The notes: generated by a model not told the origin, from the letters alone. A stretch of DNA of 64,000 bases from Roseivivax halodurans JCM 10272 (GCF_000521785.1 NZ_JALZ01000003.1:62001-126000); one strand, 5' to 3'; counted from the first letter of the stretch, positions 54,227-62,643 are shown. A program made the numbers and translations.

Positions 54227-54982
54227 TCAGAGGATGTCGGAGCCGTCGGCGTCGTCCTGCGCCTCGTCCTGCAGCGCGGTGAGGTCGGGGACGATGACGG
54301 TCGAGCGGCCTTCGGTCTCGATCAGCCCGTCGCGGCGCAGGGCCGACATCTGGCGGCTCGCGGTTTCGAGCGTAAGGCCCAGCGCATCTGCGATCGCCTC
54401 TCGGGTGAGCGGCATGGAGAACGTGATTCTCTGTGCATTTCCGGGGGTTGGCTTGCCGAGACGGCGCGAGAGGAAGAGCAGGAAGGCGGCGATGCGCTCC
54501 CGTGCGGCCATGCGGCCGAGCACCACGGCCCAGTCGCGGGCGGCATCGAGATCGTCGAGCGTCATCGAGAGGAGGCGCTCCGATACATGCGGCGTCTCCT
54601 TGAGAATCGCCTCGAAGGCCTTGCGCTCGAATCGGCAGAGCGTCACCGGGCCGGCGGCGGTCACGTCGAAGGGTATCGTCTCGCGCCAGGGCCGTCCGAT
54701 GAAGTCCGAGGGCAGCATGACGCCGTTGATTTGACGCCGTCCGTCCTCGAGCGTGCGCGACAGGACCGCAGCGCCGGTCACGACGCTCGCCACATGGGTC
54801 ATCGGCTCGCCGGCGAAGAAGATCGGCTGGCCCGACGCGATCTCGGAATAGGACTTGATCCGCTCGAGCACCTCGAGTTCGTCCGGTTCGCAATAGGCGC
54901 AGACCGCCCGGTACCGGATCGGGCAATCGGCGCAGTTCTCGCGAAGCTTGGGACTCGGCATCGCACTCACCTCTGTACGCAT
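54227..54982 (-). CDS. fnrL: FnrL-type oxygen-responsive regulator
   Basis: A 251-residue Crp/Fnr regulator. N-terminal cysteines C17, C20, C28 and C31 with C116 (VTLCRF) provide the ligands for an oxygen-sensitive 4Fe-4S cluster. The recognition helix LTLETASRQMSAL carries the E..SR pattern that reads TTGAT-N4-ATCAA. It is placed next to ccoN and divergent from hemN, both known FnrL targets in Rhodobacter. Start ATG at 54982; a second in-frame ATG is 7 codons in. An FNR box between fnrL and hemN suggests autoregulation. Confidence 0.95.
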   Translation of the reverse strand: MRTEVSAMPSPKLRENCADCPIRYRAVCAYCEPDELEVLERIKSYSEIASGQPIFFAGEPMTHVASVVTGAAVLSRTLEDGRRQINGVMLPSDFIGRPWRETIPFDVTAAGPVTLCRFERKAFEAILKETPHVSERLLSMTLDDLDAARDWAVVLGRMAARERIAAFLLFLSRRLGKPTPGNAQRITFSMPLTREAIADALGLTLETASRQMSALRRDGLIETEGRSTVIVPDLTALQDEAQDDADGSDIL

Positions 54983-54996
54983 TAGGCGGCAGTCAT

Positions 54997-55010
54997 TTGA
55001 TTCAGGTCAA
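54997..55010. promoter_or_regulatory. FNR-type box between fnrL and hemN
   Basis: TTGAT-TCAG-GTCAA (9 of 10 consensus positions) lies in the 63-nt space between the divergent starts, 35 nt before hemN and 14 nt before fnrL. Confidence 0.87.
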
Positions 55011-55045
55011 GGCGCGTTGACACTTCCGAGCCTAATCCCTCGGTC

Positions 55046-56404
55046 ATGACCGATAAAGCCCCCATCGCCAATGCGCTTCTGCGCCGCGCCTCGGTGCCTC
55101 GCTACACGAGCTACCCTCCGGCGAACCACTTCACCGCCGCGGTGGGGCCTGACAGCCACGCCGCATGGCTCCACGCGGTGCCCGAGGATCAGCCGGTATC
55201 GGTCTACCTTCACGTGCCCTTCTGTCGCCGGCTCTGCCATTTCTGCGCCTGCCGCACGCAGGGCACGCTCACCGACCGTCCGATCGACGATTACGTGACG
55301 CGGCTCGGGATGGAGATCTGGCGCGTGGCGGGGATGCTGGGGCGGCGCCAGAGAGTGTCCGCGATCCATTTCGGGGGCGGCACGCCTACGATCCTGAGGC
55401 CGGACCTCCTGAAGACGGTGAACCGCGACCTGCGCGCCGCCTTCGACGTCGCCGAAGACGCCGAGATCTCGGTCGAGGTCGACCCGACCGAGATCGACGA
55501 CGCCCGCCTCGACGCGCTGGCTGCGATGGGACTGACCCGCGCCTCGATCGGAGTGCAGGATTTCGCGCCCGAAGTGCAGAACGCCATCGGCCGCGCACAG
55601 ACCGTCGAGGTCACCGCCTGGGCCGCGGCCGAGCTGCGCAAGCGCGGGGCGGCGTCGCTCAATGTCGATCTCATCTACGGATTGCCGTTCCAGACCTCGG
55701 CGAGCCTGCGCGCGACACTCGAGACGGTGAAAGAGATGCGCCCCGACCGGGCGGCGATCTACGGCTACGCGCATGTCCCGCAGATGGCGCGGCGGCAGCG
55801 GCTCATTCCGCCCGACAGCCTGCCGGGGCCGGCCGAGCGGCTCGCGCTCTTCGAGATCAGCCAGCGCATGCTGGCCTGGGCCGGATACAAGCCGGTCGGG
55901 ATCGACCATTTCGCCCTGCCGGAAGACGCGCTCGCCGTGGCGGCGCGCGAGGGGCGGCTCGCCCGCAACTTCCAGGGCTACACCACCGACGTCTCGCCGG
56001 TCCTGATCGGGCTCGGCGCCTCGGCGCTCTCGAAGTTCCCGCAGGGCCACGTGCAGAACGCCGCGGCGAGCGGCGTCTGGGCGCAGGCCATCGACGGCGG
56101 GCGACTCGCCAGCGCCCGGGGCTTCGCGCTCGGCCCCGAAGACCGGTGCCGGGCCGAGATCATCGACCGGATCATGTGCGATTTCGCGGTGGACCTTCCC
56201 GAGGTCGCGTCCCGCCATGGCTTCGATCTGGGGCATTTCGCGCCCGAGATCGCCCGGGTGACCGCGCGGTTCGGCGACGAGGTGGCGCTCGACCACGGCA
56301 GGCTGCGGCTCACCGCAAGCGACGGACGTTTCGCCCGCCTGCTCTGCGCGGAGTTCGACGGTTTCCTGGCCCGAAGCGACACGCAGTACAGCCGCGCCGT
56401 CTGA
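55046..56404 (+). CDS. hemN: Oxygen-independent coproporphyrinogen III oxidase
   Basis: HemN (452 residues) is the radical-SAM enzyme that makes protoporphyrinogen IX without oxygen. The 4Fe-4S motif CRRLCHFCAC begins near residue 60, preceded by YLHVPF; GGGTPT and IGVQDF follow, and the PRYTSYPPANHF N-terminus is the HemN 'trip-wire' region. It supplies heme and bacteriochlorophyll at low oxygen. The FNR box upstream fits that role. The next gene is convergent, 10 nt away. Confidence 0.96.
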   Translation: MTDKAPIANALLRRASVPRYTSYPPANHFTAAVGPDSHAAWLHAVPEDQPVSVYLHVPFCRRLCHFCACRTQGTLTDRPIDDYVTRLGMEIWRVAGMLGRRQRVSAIHFGGGTPTILRPDLLKTVNRDLRAAFDVAEDAEISVEVDPTEIDDARLDALAAMGLTRASIGVQDFAPEVQNAIGRAQTVEVTAWAAAELRKRGAASLNVDLIYGLPFQTSASLRATLETVKEMRPDRAAIYGYAHVPQMARRQRLIPPDSLPGPAERLALFEISQRMLAWAGYKPVGIDHFALPEDALAVAAREGRLARNFQGYTTDVSPVLIGLGASALSKFPQGHVQNAAASGVWAQAIDGGRLASARGFALGPEDRCRAEIIDRIMCDFAVDLPEVASRHGFDLGHFAPEIARVTARFGDEVALDHGRLRLTASDGRFARLLCAEFDGFLARSDTQYSRAV

Positions 56405-56414
56405 TCCGGCGCGC

Positions 56415-56780
56415 CTACCTGCCCCGGGTCACCTCGAAGCGGACGGGTTCCTCGTTCCAGCCGTGAAGAGTGCAATGCGCCCGCACGAAGATCTCGCGAG
56501 CGCCGTCGGGGATCATCACCGAACTCAGCGATCGGGTGAAGGGCTGCTCCTCCACGTGCGGATGAAGGAGCTCGCGGGTGCCGAGCACCCTGCCCTCCGC
56601 ATCCTCGATGCGCCAGGCATCGGCATAATGGTCCCATCCCTCGTCCGGATGCGCGATCGTCACCGAGATGCGCCACGACATGCCGGTCTTGTCGGCCGTC
56701 ATGTCCTTCACTTCGGGCTCGCCGGCATGGAGCGACGTCGCCATCAGGACCGGCACCACCGCCAGCAGGAATCTCTTCAT
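56415..56780 (-). CDS. Small secreted protein of unknown function
   Basis: A 121-residue protein with a signal peptide (MKRFLLAVVPVLMATSLHAG). The mature part (about 100 residues) is beta-rich in pattern, with SWRISVTIAHPDEGWDHYADAWR and one cysteine in RAHCTLHGW. I do not recognise a named family. Start ATG at 56780; the frame extends upstream only as shifted sequence. It lies after the HemJ-like gene on the same strand with a 134-nt gap and converges with hemN. Confidence 0.75.
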   Translation of the reverse strand: MKRFLLAVVPVLMATSLHAGEPEVKDMTADKTGMSWRISVTIAHPDEGWDHYADAWRIEDAEGRVLGTRELLHPHVEEQPFTRSLSSVMIPDGAREIFVRAHCTLHGWNEEPVRFEVTRGR

Positions 56781-56914
56781 CGCCTTGCCCCCAGCTTTCC
56801 CGGCCGCATCGTTGCCGGTGACATACCATCGCGGACCGGCCGGACCCGTCACCTTTGTGTGTCGCGTCCGTGTGCCCGGCCGATGCCGAAGCGGCGGGAG
56901 GGGGCACCGATGTC

Positions 56915-57325
56915 TCAGAACGGTTTCGCCACGACGACCCAGAGCACCGCGATCACCCCGAGCACGCTCACCTCGTTGAAGATCCGCAGGAACCTGTCGC
57001 TTTCCCGGAACTCGCCGCGGCGCGCGCGCAGGACCATGAGGCCGGTCATGACGTAATGGCCGACGAGAGCGAGCACGAGCGCGAGCTTCAGCCATACCCA
57101 GGCCGGCATGCCCCAGAGCCCGCCGAGCCAGAGGCCGGTGATCAGCGCGATCACCCCGAGCCCCGCCGAGAAGCGGTAGAGGCGGATCGTCAGATCGCCC
57201 AAGGGGCCGAACTCCTGCAGTCGGGCGTGTTCCCGCTTCCAGTAGATCAGCGCCCGCGGCACCGCGAAGATGGAGGTCATCCAGCCCATGACGCACAGGA
57301 GGTGGACAATCTTGATCCAGGTCAT
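56915..57325 (-). CDS. HemJ/CopD-like membrane protein
   Basis: A 136-residue protein with four helices. The start MTWIKIVHLLCVMGWMTSIFAVPRALIYW and the end RFLRIFNEVSVLGVIAVLWVVVAKPF match the pattern I know from HemJ, the oxygen-dependent-type protoporphyrinogen IX oxidase of many proteobacteria, including the H in the first helix and FNE...VVVKPF at the end. It may alternatively be a CopD-domain protein. Proximity to hemN supports a heme-pathway role. Start ATG at 57325; the longer upstream frame is antisense to the gap. Confidence 0.65.
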   Translation of the reverse strand: MTWIKIVHLLCVMGWMTSIFAVPRALIYWKREHARLQEFGPLGDLTIRLYRFSAGLGVIALITGLWLGGLWGMPAWVWLKLALVLALVGHYVMTGLMVLRARRGEFRESDRFLRIFNEVSVLGVIAVLWVVVAKPF

Positions 57326-57554
57326 GGATGCAAGAGGTGCGGTAAAGCATGACCGGGTGCAAGGGGCTTGGGTGCGCCTCTTCGGACGGGAGGCGGGCCG
57401 CTCGAGTGGGTTCGGGCCCGCGTCCCGTCCGTCATCTCGCGGCAGCAGAGCGTGGCGACGCGCCAAGATCACGCCCTCGCGCGGCCGCGTCCTTCGGTGT
57501 TTCCAAGAGGCCGGCTCCGCATTACCCTCATCCCGAGTTGGAGGAGGCCGCCCC

Positions 57555-59003
57555 ATGCAGATGCCCGAGCCGGATGCGCGCATTCTCTCGCGCAAGGACG
57601 ATCTCGTCGCGCAGCTGAAACGCGTCCTGCCCGGAGGCGCAGTGATCTCGGATCCCGCGGAAACGCGCGCCTATGAATGCGACGCGCTCACCGCCTATGC
57701 CTGCCCGCCCCTCGCCGCCGTGCTGCCCGCCTCGACCGAGGAGGTCGCGGCGGTGCTGAAGATCTGCCACGCGGCAGGCGTGCCGGTGGTGCCGCGGGGC
57801 GCGGGCACCTCGCTTGCGGGCGGCGTGCTGCCGACCGCCGATTGCGTCATCCTCGGGGTGGCGCGGATGACCGAGGTGCTCGAGACCGATTACGACAACC
57901 GCTTCATCCGGGTGCAGACCGGGCGCACGAATCTGAGCGTCACAGGCGCGGTGGAGGAGGACGGCTTCTTCTACGCGCCCGATCCCTCCTCGCAGCTCGC
58001 CTGCGCGATCGCGGGCAACATCGCGATGAATTCGGGCGGGGCGCATTGCCTCAAATACGGGGTGACGACGAACAACCTCCTCGGCCTCACCATGGTGCTG
58101 ATGGACGGCACGGTGGTGGAGCTCGGCGGCGCGCATCTCGATGCCGGGGGCTACGATCTGCTCGGCCTCGTCTGTGGTTCCGAGGGTCAGCTCGGCGTCG
58201 TGACGGAGGCGACGCTCCGCATCCTGCCGAAACCCGAGGGCGCGCGGCCGGTGCTGATCGGGTTCTCCTCGAACGAGGTGGCGGGGGCGTGCGTCTCGGA
58301 CATCATCAAGGCGGGCGTCCTGCCGGTCGCGATCGAGTTCATGGACCGCCCCTGCATCCGCGCCTGCGAGGCCTTCGCCCATGCGGGCTATCCCGATTGC
58401 GAGGCGCTGCTGATCGTCGAGGTCGAGGGGTCGGAGGCCGAGATCGACCACCAGCTCGGGCTGATCAAGCAGATCGCCCGCGGCCACGATCCCGTCGAGC
58501 TGCGCGAGGCGCAGGATGCCGAGGAGGCGGGCCGGATCTGGCTCGGCCGCAAGTCGGCCTTCGGCGCGATGGGGCAGATCAACGACTACATCTGCCTCGA
58601 CGGGACGATCCCGGTCTCCGAGCTGCCGAAGGTGCTGACGCGCATCGGCGAGCTCGCGAAGGGGTATGGGCTGGAGGTTGCGAACGTCTTTCACGCGGGC
58701 GACGGCAACATGCATCCGCTGATCCTTTTCAACGCCAACACTGACGGCGAGCTTGCCAAGGCCGAGGCGCTGGGGGCGGACATCCTGCGGCTCTGCGTGG
58801 AGGTCGGCGGCTGCCTCACCGGCGAGCACGGCGTCGGGATCGAGAAGCGCGACCTGATGTCGGACCAGTACGCACCCGCCGATCTCGAGGCGCAGATGGC
58901 GGTGAAGGACGTCTTCGATCCGGGCTGGCTGCTGAACCCCGCCAAGGTCTTTCCGCTCGATGTCTCCGAAGCCCGGCGCGGGGCGCGGCTGGCGGCGGAA
59001 TGA
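57555..59003 (+). CDS. glcD: Glycolate oxidase FAD subunit GlcD
   Basis: A 482-residue FAD-linked oxidase. The FAD-binding part shows PRGAGTSLAGGVLP near residue 80 and SGGAHCLKYGVTTNN; the C-terminal cap has HAGDGNMHPLI and CLTGEHGVGIEKR. GlcD with GlcE and GlcF oxidises glycolate to glyoxylate, passing electrons to the quinone pool. The ATG at 57555 is preceded by GGAGGAGG. First gene of glcDEF, divergent from the HemJ-like gene. Confidence 0.95.
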   Translation: MQMPEPDARILSRKDDLVAQLKRVLPGGAVISDPAETRAYECDALTAYACPPLAAVLPASTEEVAAVLKICHAAGVPVVPRGAGTSLAGGVLPTADCVILGVARMTEVLETDYDNRFIRVQTGRTNLSVTGAVEEDGFFYAPDPSSQLACAIAGNIAMNSGGAHCLKYGVTTNNLLGLTMVLMDGTVVELGGAHLDAGGYDLLGLVCGSEGQLGVVTEATLRILPKPEGARPVLIGFSSNEVAGACVSDIIKAGVLPVAIEFMDRPCIRACEAFAHAGYPDCEALLIVEVEGSEAEIDHQLGLIKQIARGHDPVELREAQDAEEAGRIWLGRKSAFGAMGQINDYICLDGTIPVSELPKVLTRIGELAKGYGLEVANVFHAGDGNMHPLILFNANTDGELAKAEALGADILRLCVEVGGCLTGEHGVGIEKRDLMSDQYAPADLEAQMAVKDVFDPGWLLNPAKVFPLDVSEARRGARLAAE

Positions 59004-59048
59004 CCGGGGCTCCGCCCCGGACCCCGGAGTATTTTCGCCAAGAAGAAG
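59004..59048 (+). repeat. Dispersed hairpin/AAGAAGAAG element between glcD and glcE
   Basis: A 7-bp stem (59004-59010 with 59014-59020) is followed by GGAGTATTTTCGCCAAGAAGAAG and then the glcE ribosome site. Co-directional with both genes. The stem starts directly after the glcD stop codon. Confidence 0.85.
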
Positions 59049-59059
59049 CAGGGAGCGGA

Positions 59060-60172
59060 ATGCGGCCGACGAGCGAAGACGAGTTGAGCGAGCTGGTGGC
59101 GGGCGCCACGGGGCCGCTGCATGTCCGCGGGGGCGGAACCCGGAGCATGGCGCGTGCGGGGCCGGGCGAGGTGCTGGAGACCGGTGGGCTGACGGGGATC
59201 GCGCTTCACGAGCCGGGGGCGCTGACGCTGGTCGCCAAGGCGGGAACGCCGATCGCGGAGATCGAGGCGGCGCTCGAGGCCGAGGGGCAGCGGCTCGCCT
59301 TCGAGCCGATGGATCATCGCGGGCTTCTAGGGACGGCGGGCGAGCCGACGATCGGCGGCGCGGTGGCGGCGAATGTCTCGGGTCCGCGGCGGATCCAGAC
59401 GGGGGCGTGCCGGGATTTCCTGCTCGGCGTGCGCTTCGTCGACGGCACCGGCGCCGTGGTCAAGAACGGCGGGCGGGTGATGAAGAACGTCACCGGCTAC
59501 GACCTCGTGAAGCTGATGGCCGGAAGCCGCGGCACGCTCGGCGTGCTGACCGAAGTGGCGCTCAAGGTGCTGCCCTCGCCCGAGACGCAGGGAACGCTCG
59601 TCCTGCACGGGCTGAGCGACGCGGAGGCGGTGGCGGCGATGGCGCGGGGCCTCGGCTCGCCTTTCGAGGTGACGGGGGCGGCGCACCTGCCGGGACGGGG
59701 CGAGACCTGCCTCCGGATCGAGGGCTTTGCGGATTCGGTGTGCTACCGGCTGGGGCGCCTCGCGGATCTCTTCGCGGGACACGAGATCACGCGCGAAACC
59801 GATCCCGATGCGGTCGCCGCGCGCTGGCGGGGGATCCGGGACGTGGCGGAGTTCCACGGCAAGCCCGGGGACGTCTGGTGCCTGTCGGTGAAACCGGGCG
59901 ACGCGCCGGAGATCGCCGCCCGCGCGGGCGCGGACGAGGTGCTCTTCGACTGGGGCGGCGGACGGATCTGGGCGCGGATGCCCGAGGGATCGGACCTGCG
60001 CGCACATCTCGGGGCTTTTGCCGGGCATGCGACGCTGGTGCGCGGATCGGAGGCGGCGCTCTCCGCCCTGCCCGTCTTCCAGCCCGAGCCGGCGCCCGTG
60101 GCGGCGCTTTCGGCGGGGCTGCGCCGCCGCTTCGATCCGAGGGGCGTCCTCAATCCCGGCCTGATGGGCTGA
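59060..60172 (+). CDS. glcE: Glycolate oxidase FAD subunit GlcE
   Basis: A 370-residue FAD-binding subunit of glycolate oxidase. VRGGGTRSMARAG near residue 25 and TIGGAVAANVSGPRRI plus VMKNVTGYDLVKLMAGSRGTLG are the FAD-binding motifs of GlcE. I chose the ATG at 59060 behind GGGAGCG; an in-frame ATG at 59000 overlaps the glcD stop but would translate through the repeat element. It is followed by glcF after 12 nt. Confidence 0.94.
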   Translation: MRPTSEDELSELVAGATGPLHVRGGGTRSMARAGPGEVLETGGLTGIALHEPGALTLVAKAGTPIAEIEAALEAEGQRLAFEPMDHRGLLGTAGEPTIGGAVAANVSGPRRIQTGACRDFLLGVRFVDGTGAVVKNGGRVMKNVTGYDLVKLMAGSRGTLGVLTEVALKVLPSPETQGTLVLHGLSDAEAVAAMARGLGSPFEVTGAAHLPGRGETCLRIEGFADSVCYRLGRLADLFAGHEITRETDPDAVAARWRGIRDVAEFHGKPGDVWCLSVKPGDAPEIAARAGADEVLFDWGGGRIWARMPEGSDLRAHLGAFAGHATLVRGSEAALSALPVFQPEPAPVAALSAGLRRRFDPRGVLNPGLMG

Positions 60173-60184
60173 CAGCGAGACCAC

Positions 60185-61555
60185 ATGCAGACCAATTTCT
60201 CCGATGACCAGCTGAAAGATCCCGGTGTCGCGCGCTCGAACGAGATCCTGCGTGCCTGCGTGCATTGCGGGTTCTGCACGGCGACCTGTCCGACCTACCA
60301 GGTGCTCGGCGACGAGCTCGATTCCCCGCGGGGGCGCATCTACCTGATCAAGGACATGCTCGAGAACGAGCGCGTTCCGGACGACAAGACCGTGCGCCAC
60401 ATCGACCGGTGCCTGTCGTGCCTCGCCTGCATGACGACCTGTCCCTCGGGCGTGCATTACATGCACCTCGTCGATCACGCGCGCGAGTATATCGAGGAGC
60501 ATTACGAGCGGCCCTGGCACGACCGGGCGCTGCGCTGGGTGCTGGCGCGGATCCTGCCCCATCCCGGGCGTTTCCGGCTTGCGCTGCTCGGCGCGAAGAT
60601 CGGCCGGCCGTTCAGGGGGGTGATGCCGGACAAGCGCCTGCGGGCGATGCTCGACATGGCGCCGAAGAGGATCCCGCCGGTCAGCCGCAACGACGATCCG
60701 CAGGTGTTTCCCGCCGAAGGCAGGCGGACGAAGCGGGTCGCGCTGATGACCGGCTGCGCGCAGCGGGCGCTCAACACCGACATCAACGACGCCACCATCC
60801 GTTTGCTCACGCGGCTCGGCTGCGAGGTGGTCGTCGCCGAGGGCGCGGGCTGCTGCGGGGCGCTCACCCACCACATGGGCAAGACGGAGGAGAGCCACGG
60901 CAGCGCGGCGAGGAACATCCGCGCCTGGACGCGGGAGATGGACGGAGACGGGCTCGACGCGATCGTCATCAACACCTCGGGTTGCGGCACGACGGTGAAG
61001 GATTACGGCCACATGTTCCGCACCGAGGCGCTGGCGGGAGACGCCGCGCGGGTGGCGGAAATTGCGGTCGACGTCTCGGAGCTTCTCGCGGATCTCGTGA
61101 GCGAGGCGGATGCCGAGACCGGCAATCCCGCGTTCGAGGGCATCGCAGGGACCGACGCGCCCGAGGGGCACGGGATCTTCGGGCCACCCGCCGCCGAGGG
61201 GCGCGGCCTGCGCGTCGCCTATCACGCGGCCTGCTCGCTCCAGCACGGGCAGAAGATCAAGTCGCACCCGAAGGAGCTTCTGAAACGCGCCGGGTTCGAG
61301 GTGGTGGAGCCCGCCGACAGCCATCTCTGCTGTGGCTCGGCCGGGACCTACAACCTGATGCAGCCGGAAATCTCCGCGCAGTTGAAGGCGCGTAAGATCC
61401 GGACGCTCGAGGCGAAGGCACCGGAGGTGATCGCGGCGGGCAATATCGGCTGCATGATGCAGATCGGCGGAGGCACGGACGTGCCGGTGGTGCACACGGT
61501 CGAGCTTCTCGACTGGGCCTGGGGCGGGCCGAAGCCGCCGGCCCTGACGCCATGA
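60185..61555 (+). CDS. glcF: Glycolate oxidase iron-sulfur subunit GlcF
   Basis: A 456-residue subunit with two 4Fe-4S motifs, CVHCGFCTATCPTY near residue 25 and CLSCLACMTTCPSG near residue 76, and two CCG domains (GCCGALTHH, CCGSAGTYN). It takes electrons from GlcDE to the membrane quinone pool. The stop overlaps the next gene's start by 4 nt. Confidence 0.95.
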   Translation: MQTNFSDDQLKDPGVARSNEILRACVHCGFCTATCPTYQVLGDELDSPRGRIYLIKDMLENERVPDDKTVRHIDRCLSCLACMTTCPSGVHYMHLVDHAREYIEEHYERPWHDRALRWVLARILPHPGRFRLALLGAKIGRPFRGVMPDKRLRAMLDMAPKRIPPVSRNDDPQVFPAEGRRTKRVALMTGCAQRALNTDINDATIRLLTRLGCEVVVAEGAGCCGALTHHMGKTEESHGSAARNIRAWTREMDGDGLDAIVINTSGCGTTVKDYGHMFRTEALAGDAARVAEIAVDVSELLADLVSEADAETGNPAFEGIAGTDAPEGHGIFGPPAAEGRGLRVAYHAACSLQHGQKIKSHPKELLKRAGFEVVEPADSHLCCGSAGTYNLMQPEISAQLKARKIRTLEAKAPEVIAAGNIGCMMQIGGGTDVPVVHTVELLDWAWGGPKPPALTP

Positions 61556-62418
61556 GCGCGGGCGACCTTCGCGCGCCGTCTGTTCCATCGCGGCGGTGGC
61601 GACATCTTGGAGGAGGCGTGCGCGCGGTGGTCGCGGGAGTTCTGCTTCTGGTGGGGGCGGCGTCCGGCGCGATGGCGGACACGCTTCTGTCGCTCGGATC
61701 ACGTCAGGACGGGCGCAACTGGGATGCGGTCGGCCGGATCGAGATCGCCGACCGGTCCTTCTGTACCGGTGCCCTGATCGCGCCGAATCTCGTGCTGACC
61801 GCCGCCCACTGCCTCTACGATCTTGGGACCGGTGCGCGCGTGGCGCCGGGGGACATGCAGTTCCGGGCCGGCTGGCGCAACGGCCGGGCGGTCGCCTACC
61901 GCCAGGTGCGCCGCGCCGTGCACCTGCCCGACTTCGTCTATGGCGAACCCTCGGGATCCGGCCGCGTGCGCCACGACGTGGCCCTGCTCGAACTGGACTC
62001 TCCGATCGACACGGGCGCGGCCATGCCCTTTCGGACCGACCGCAGGCCGCGCACCGGCGACGAGATCGGGGTCGTCTCTTACGCGTACGACCGGGCCGAG
62101 GCGCCGAGCGTGCAGGAGCGCTGCCGTGTCATCTCGCGCCAAGAGGGGGTGCTCGTCATGTCCTGCGCGGTCGATTTCGGATCTTCGGGCTCGCCGGTCT
62201 TCTCGTTCGCGAGCGGCGAGGCGCGGATCGTGTCGGTGGTGGCGGCCAAGGCGCAATCCGAGGGCCGACCGGTCTCGCTGGGCATCGGGCTCGACGGGCC
62301 GGTCGCGGCCCTCCGCGCGATGCTCGACGCCGGTCGCGAGCGTCCGGGTGCGCCCGATCTCACCTCCGTGGCCGCCGGAACCGGTAGGGATAGCGGGGCG
62401 ACGGTCGTCCCGCGGTGA
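61552..62418 (+). CDS. Trypsin-like serine protease, secreted
   Basis: A 288-residue S1-family protease. A signal peptide or anchor lies around residues 23-42 (AVVAGVLLLVGAASGAMA). The catalytic triad is seen as His in LTAAHCLYD, Asp in RHDVALLEL and Ser in GSSGSPVFSF; one cysteine pair around the histidine is partly present (FCTG, AHC). The start overlaps the glcF stop by 4 nt (ATGA), an odd partner for glycolate oxidase. An internal start further down would shorten the long N-terminus. Confidence 0.9.
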   Translation: MSAGDLRAPSVPSRRWRHLGGGVRAVVAGVLLLVGAASGAMADTLLSLGSRQDGRNWDAVGRIEIADRSFCTGALIAPNLVLTAAHCLYDLGTGARVAPGDMQFRAGWRNGRAVAYRQVRRAVHLPDFVYGEPSGSGRVRHDVALLELDSPIDTGAAMPFRTDRRPRTGDEIGVVSYAYDRAEAPSVQERCRVISRQEGVLVMSCAVDFGSSGSPVFSFASGEARIVSVVAAKAQSEGRPVSLGIGLDGPVAALRAMLDAGRERPGAPDLTSVAAGTGRDSGATVVPR

Positions 62419-62511
62419 TCCGCCGGCCCCCGGTCGTGCATTCCGAATATTCGCTCCCAGAGGCGTCACCGACCGCCCCGCCGGCACCTCGATCCTCACG
62501 CTCGAAAGGGT

Positions 62512-62540
62512 CTTGAACAGGGGCGGCGGCTTTCCAATAT
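62512..62540 (+). promoter_or_regulatory. Putative RpoH (sigma-32) promoter
   Basis: CTTGAAC at 62512-62518 and CCAATAT at 62534-62540 resemble the -35 (CTTGAAA) and -10 (CCCATnT) boxes of heat-shock promoters with a 16-nt spacer. It would start a transcript of about 100 nt before the Hsp20 gene. Confidence 0.6.
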
Positions 62541-62545
62541 ATCCG

Positions 62546-62643
62546 GTGCCGATGCGCCTAAGCACGGGTGTCGGCACGAAAAAGGCGTCTGTCCCGGGAT
62601 GGGAAGGCGCTCACGACTGGTATCGCTCAACGGAGGATATTCC
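62546..62643 (+). ncRNA. ROSE-like RNA thermometer in the Hsp20 leader
   Basis: The leader folds into a first stem (62546-62552 with 62571-62577) and a last hairpin in which TATCGCTC (62621-62628) faces the ribosome site GGAGGATA (62632-62639). The final part resembles the ROSE signature U(U/C)GCU next to the Shine-Dalgarno, including a G opposite G. ROSE elements melt on heat shock and free the ribosome site of small heat-shock genes. Confidence 0.75.

Noticed and set aside
59000-59060. Upstream ATG of glcE overlapping the glcD stop
   Set aside because: It would translate through the dispersed repeat; the ATG at 59060 has a better ribosome site and gives the normal GlcE N-terminus.
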